64,000 nucleotides of DNA. Origin: Caproicibacterium amylolyticum. GTDB lineage: Bacteria > Bacillota > Clostridia > Oscillospirales > Acutalibacteraceae. The stretch is from the NCBI RefSeq assembly GCF_014467055.1, contig NZ_CP060696.1, positions 682,001 through 746,000 of the forward strand. The letters are read 5' to 3'. Positions 61,570 through 64,000 of this stretch are shown here, piece after piece. A program made the translations under genes and the position numbers. The notes below the pieces were generated by a model that was not told the origin of the DNA, made no database searches, and saw only the letters and a program-made list of their open reading frames with translations. Within the stretch, counting starts at the first letter, position 1; each line of letters begins with the position of its first letter.

Positions 61570-61821
61570 ATGTCAGTTCCTGAGATTGTTCTGGGAATCA
61601 TTCTGATACTTGCCGCGCTTGCCATTATTGTGGTTGTCCTTCTGCAGGAGGGTCATGACCGCGATGTGGGCGTTGTTACCGGCGGTGCGGATACGTTCCT
61701 TAGCCAAAACAGTGCTCGTTCCATTGACACATTCCTGGCTCGGTGGACAAAGATTATTGCAGTTGCATTCTTTGTTCTAGTTATTGCCACGAATATTTTC
61801 ATGTTTATGACAAATAAGTAA
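61570..61821 (+). CDS. secG: Preprotein translocase subunit SecG
   Basis: 83 residues with two membrane helices (IVLGIILILAALAIIVVVLLQ and WTKIIAVAFFVLVIATNIFMF) and between them the typical SecG loop QEGHDRDVGVVTGGADTFLSQNSARSIDTFLARWT, which carries a shortened form of the GLGG-type motif. Part of the SecYEG channel. ATG 61570 follows GGAGG at 61557-61561; a longer frame from 61480 overlaps the promoter. The order secG-rnr is common in Firmicutes. Confidence 0.92.
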   Translation: MSVPEIVLGIILILAALAIIVVVLLQEGHDRDVGVVTGGADTFLSQNSARSIDTFLARWTKIIAVAFFVLVIATNIFMFMTNK

Positions 61822-61832
61822 GGAATGGATGA

Positions 61833-61860
61833 AGCCCCGCAAAGCAGCGGGGCTTTTTTA
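61833..61860 (+). terminator. Terminator of secG
   Basis: AGCCCCGC/GCGGGGCT (61833-61840, 61847-61854), 6-base loop, T6. Confidence 0.9.
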
Positions 61861-61909
61861 CGTTTTACATGCGGCCGCTTTTGCCGTAAATGACAGATGG
61901 AGGTCTAAT

Positions 61910-64000
61910 ATGGTCGAAGACATTAAAAAAGGAATCTTGGAAGCGCTGCAGAGTGCCGGGCAGAATCTTTCCTCCCGGTTCCTTATGCGCAAACTCAATA
62001 TTCCGGAAAAATACAAAAACACATTTTATCTTGCGCTAAACCAGCTGCGCAGCGACAATAAAATCAGCGTGGACAGCCGCCACATGGTTCAGCTGAACGC
62101 GGATGACAGCCAGCGGGTGCCTGCGGCCATTGTTTCGCTTTCCCGCACATTTGCTTTTGCCCGCCCGGATGACGGCGGCGAGGATATGTTCCTGCGCGGA
62201 GCAGACCTGCACGGTGCCTTTTTGGGCGATTCCGTTATTTTGGGGAATATCCGTCAGGGCGCAAAAGGCCCCACCTGTGAGGTCATGGAGATCACTGAGC
62301 GTGCCGGTACGATTATTAACGGTTCTATCGTAGATGAAGGCTACGGCCCGGAACTTCGTCCGGACGCGGCGATCCGCTTCAATATACCGATTGAGGAATT
62401 TGTGCACTGCGGCGCAAAAATTGGAGATAAAGTGCAGACCAACGTACACCGCCTGCCGCACTCCTCACACTTTGCCGCACAGGTCATGAAGACCTACGGC
62501 CGTTGCGACTGTGCACGCATTTGCGCGGACTCGCTGATTGATTCCAATTCGATTCGTACGGTATTTCCGGCAGAAGCCAAAGCTGAAGCGCAGGCAATCG
62601 GTTCCCGTAAAATTACGGAGCAGGATTTGAACGGCCGCGCGGATTTCCGTGACTGGCCAATCTGCACCATCGACAGTGCCAGCGCCAAGGATCTGGATGA
62701 TGCCATCAGTGTGGTGCGTACCGAAAATGGTTATCGCCTGGGTGTCCACATTGCAGACGTCTCCTATTATGTGCGTCCCGGTTCTGCGCTGGATGACGAA
62801 GCGCGCCAGCGCGCGACCTCTGTGTATCTGCCGGACCGCGTGGTGCCGATGCTGCCGGAAGAAATCAGCAACGGCGTCTGTTCCCTAAATGCCGGCACGG
62901 ACAAGCTGACTTTCTCTGGCGTGATGGATTTTGACAAAGCCGGAACTATGACACACTATGAGTTTCATAAGTCCGTAATTGACAGCAAGGTGCGCGGTGT
63001 TTACGATGAAGTCAATCAGATTTTTGACGGCACAGCAGACGAAACTTTGCTGAAAAAATATGCACCGGTTTTGGACAGCCTTACAGCCGGGCGTGAACTT
63101 GCCGGTATCCTAAAAGCAAATGCCCGCAAAGCCGGAAATTTTGACATTGACAGCTCCGAATCTGATTTTGTGCTGGACGAGAACGGCAAGTGTATTGATG
63201 TGATGCCGCGCCACAGCGGTCCTTCAGAACAAATGATTGAACAACTGATGATTGCCGCGAACCAGGCTGCAGCAAAGCTGGGTAAAGAAAAGAAACTGCC
63301 GTTTGTTTACCGTGTGCATGAGAACCCCGACCCTGACCGTGTGGATTCCCTGAAAGAACTGTTGGTGGCAATCGGACTGAATCCTGTGTGCCTTGCCCAT
63401 ACTGCGGATGTTACTGCGAAAGATTTTGCAAAGGTGATGGAGCAGGCCGTTGGAACGCCAAAAGAAAAGGTGGTTTCCCATCAGCTGCTGCGCACCATGG
63501 CAAAAGCACGCTACGATACAAAGCCGCTTGGCCACTTTGGTCTGGCACTGGAAGATTACTGCCACTTTACTTCTCCAATCCGCCGTTACCCGGATACATC
63601 CATCCACCGTATTATGAGTGCATATCTTTCCGGTGAGTCAAAGGCAGAAATCGACCGGAAATATACAGAATTTGCAGCGGAATCCGCGAAGCACTCCAGT
63701 GAACGGGAAATCAAGGCCATGAATACAGAACGCAGTGCAGATGACTGCTATGCTGCAGAGTATATGGAGCAGCACCTTGGCGAGGAGTATGAGGGCATCA
63801 TCAGCGGCGTGACGATGCGCGGTGTATTTGTGCAGCTGCCCAATACCGTAGAGGGTTTTGTTCCGGTGGCATTATTTACAGACAAGCACTTTGAGTTTGA
63901 CGGCCAGGTTTCACAGATTGATGAAGCAACCAGAGAGCGCATGACGATTGGTGACACGCTTCGGGTTGTCAGTGTTGCTGCAGATGTTTCCAGCGGCCGC
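61910..64000 (+). CDS. rnr: Ribonuclease R (partial, runs off the window)
   Basis: 3'-5' exoribonuclease of the RNB family that degrades structured RNA and, with tmRNA-SmpB, faulty mRNAs. 697 codons are in the window, open to the last base. N-terminal helix-turn-helix (about 1-60, GQNLSSRFLMRKLNIPEK), cold-shock domains (about 65-220), and RNB domain with catalytic DSASAKDLDDAISV: Asp255, Asp261, Asp263, Asp264. Later blocks VHIADVSYYVRPGS, RHYETKPLGHFGLAL-type YDTKPLGHFGLALEDYCHFTSPIRRYPD. The S1 domain has begun at the window end. TGGAGG 6 bases before ATG 61910. smpB is expected next. Confidence 0.96.
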   Translation, partial: MVEDIKKGILEALQSAGQNLSSRFLMRKLNIPEKYKNTFYLALNQLRSDNKISVDSRHMVQLNADDSQRVPAAIVSLSRTFAFARPDDGGEDMFLRGADLHGAFLGDSVILGNIRQGAKGPTCEVMEITERAGTIINGSIVDEGYGPELRPDAAIRFNIPIEEFVHCGAKIGDKVQTNVHRLPHSSHFAAQVMKTYGRCDCARICADSLIDSNSIRTVFPAEAKAEAQAIGSRKITEQDLNGRADFRDWPICTIDSASAKDLDDAISVVRTENGYRLGVHIADVSYYVRPGSALDDEARQRATSVYLPDRVVPMLPEEISNGVCSLNAGTDKLTFSGVMDFDKAGTMTHYEFHKSVIDSKVRGVYDEVNQIFDGTADETLLKKYAPVLDSLTAGRELAGILKANARKAGNFDIDSSESDFVLDENGKCIDVMPRHSGPSEQMIEQLMIAANQAAAKLGKEKKLPFVYRVHENPDPDRVDSLKELLVAIGLNPVCLAHTADVTAKDFAKVMEQAVGTPKEKVVSHQLLRTMAKARYDTKPLGHFGLALEDYCHFTSPIRRYPDTSIHRIMSAYLSGESKAEIDRKYTEFAAESAKHSSEREIKAMNTERSADDCYAAEYMEQHLGEEYEGIISGVTMRGVFVQLPNTVEGFVPVALFTDKHFEFDGQVSQIDEATRERMTIGDTLRVVSVAADVSSGR

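Overview
The window is a stretch of chromosome from a low-to-mid G+C Clostridia-type Firmicute. The signs are a CIRCE/HrcA heat-shock system, strong sigma-A promoters with AGGAGG ribosome sites, a long-form HPF, RNase J, GdpP, an ABC sugar importer without its own ATPase, and the gene orders gdpP-rplI-dnaB, tilS-hpt-ftsH and secG-rnr. Moderate G+C with abundant Cys/Met-rich proteins and a second, divergent type IIA topoisomerase pair fits Oscillospiraceae/Ruminococcaceae. That placement is inference. No prophage, IS element, integrase or CRISPR array was seen.

Layout. 1-5.4 kb: the tail of an unknown gene, fumarase alpha subunit, hpf, a THUMP-type rRNA methyltransferase, then CIRCE-controlled groES-groEL. 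5.5-18.2 kb: a trimmed division and cell wall (dcw) cluster, mraZ-rsmH-ftsL-pbp-(MurE-like fragment)-mraY-ftsW-murG-murA-ftsQ-ftsZ, with no murE, murF, murD, murC, murB or ftsA. 18.3-24.2 kb: a small leader ORF and corA, the fumarase beta subunit (18.6 kb from alpha), a CDF metal transporter, a DUF2798 membrane protein, and CIRCE-preceded htpG. 24.3-29.6 kb: a secreted Ig-like protein, ridA, a class V aminotransferase with a DUF3343 partner, a sialate O-acetylesterase (minus), tRNA-Leu(CAA) and a GNAT acetyltransferase. 29.6-38.6 kb: a maltodextrin-type unit, LacI regulator, lipoprotein binding protein, two permeases, 4-alpha-glucanotransferase and phosphorylase, with paired LacI-type operators at the start of the transporter transcript. 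38.6-46 kb: small housekeeping genes, adenosine deaminase, an L,D-transpeptidase with six Ig-like repeats, and rnhA-cysteine desulfurase on the minus strand. 46-64 kb: rnj, gdpP, rplI, dnaB, tilS, hpt, ftsH, a divergent topoisomerase B/A pair, secG and the first 697 codons of RNase R, which runs off the end.

Most interesting points: (1) a 42-codon leader ORF with an acidic/proline N-terminus (KPDPYSDSPQP) and a perfect Shine-Dalgarno, overlapping the start of the Mg2+ channel gene corA, reminiscent of the MgtL leader peptide; (2) a minus-strand promoter whose start site sits inside a perfect 11-bp palindrome and which would make an RNA of about 100 nt ending at a bidirectional terminator; (3) a MurE-like fragment without the ATP-binding half at the usual murE/murF position; (4) a terminator that is also a 16/18 CIRCE match, just before the real CIRCE; (5) leader hairpins before DUF2798, murA and the CDF gene; (6) an Ig-like module shared between the L,D-transpeptidase and an orphan secreted protein; (7) three copies of a modular intergenic repeat. 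All family names rest on reading motifs by eye; no search was run.
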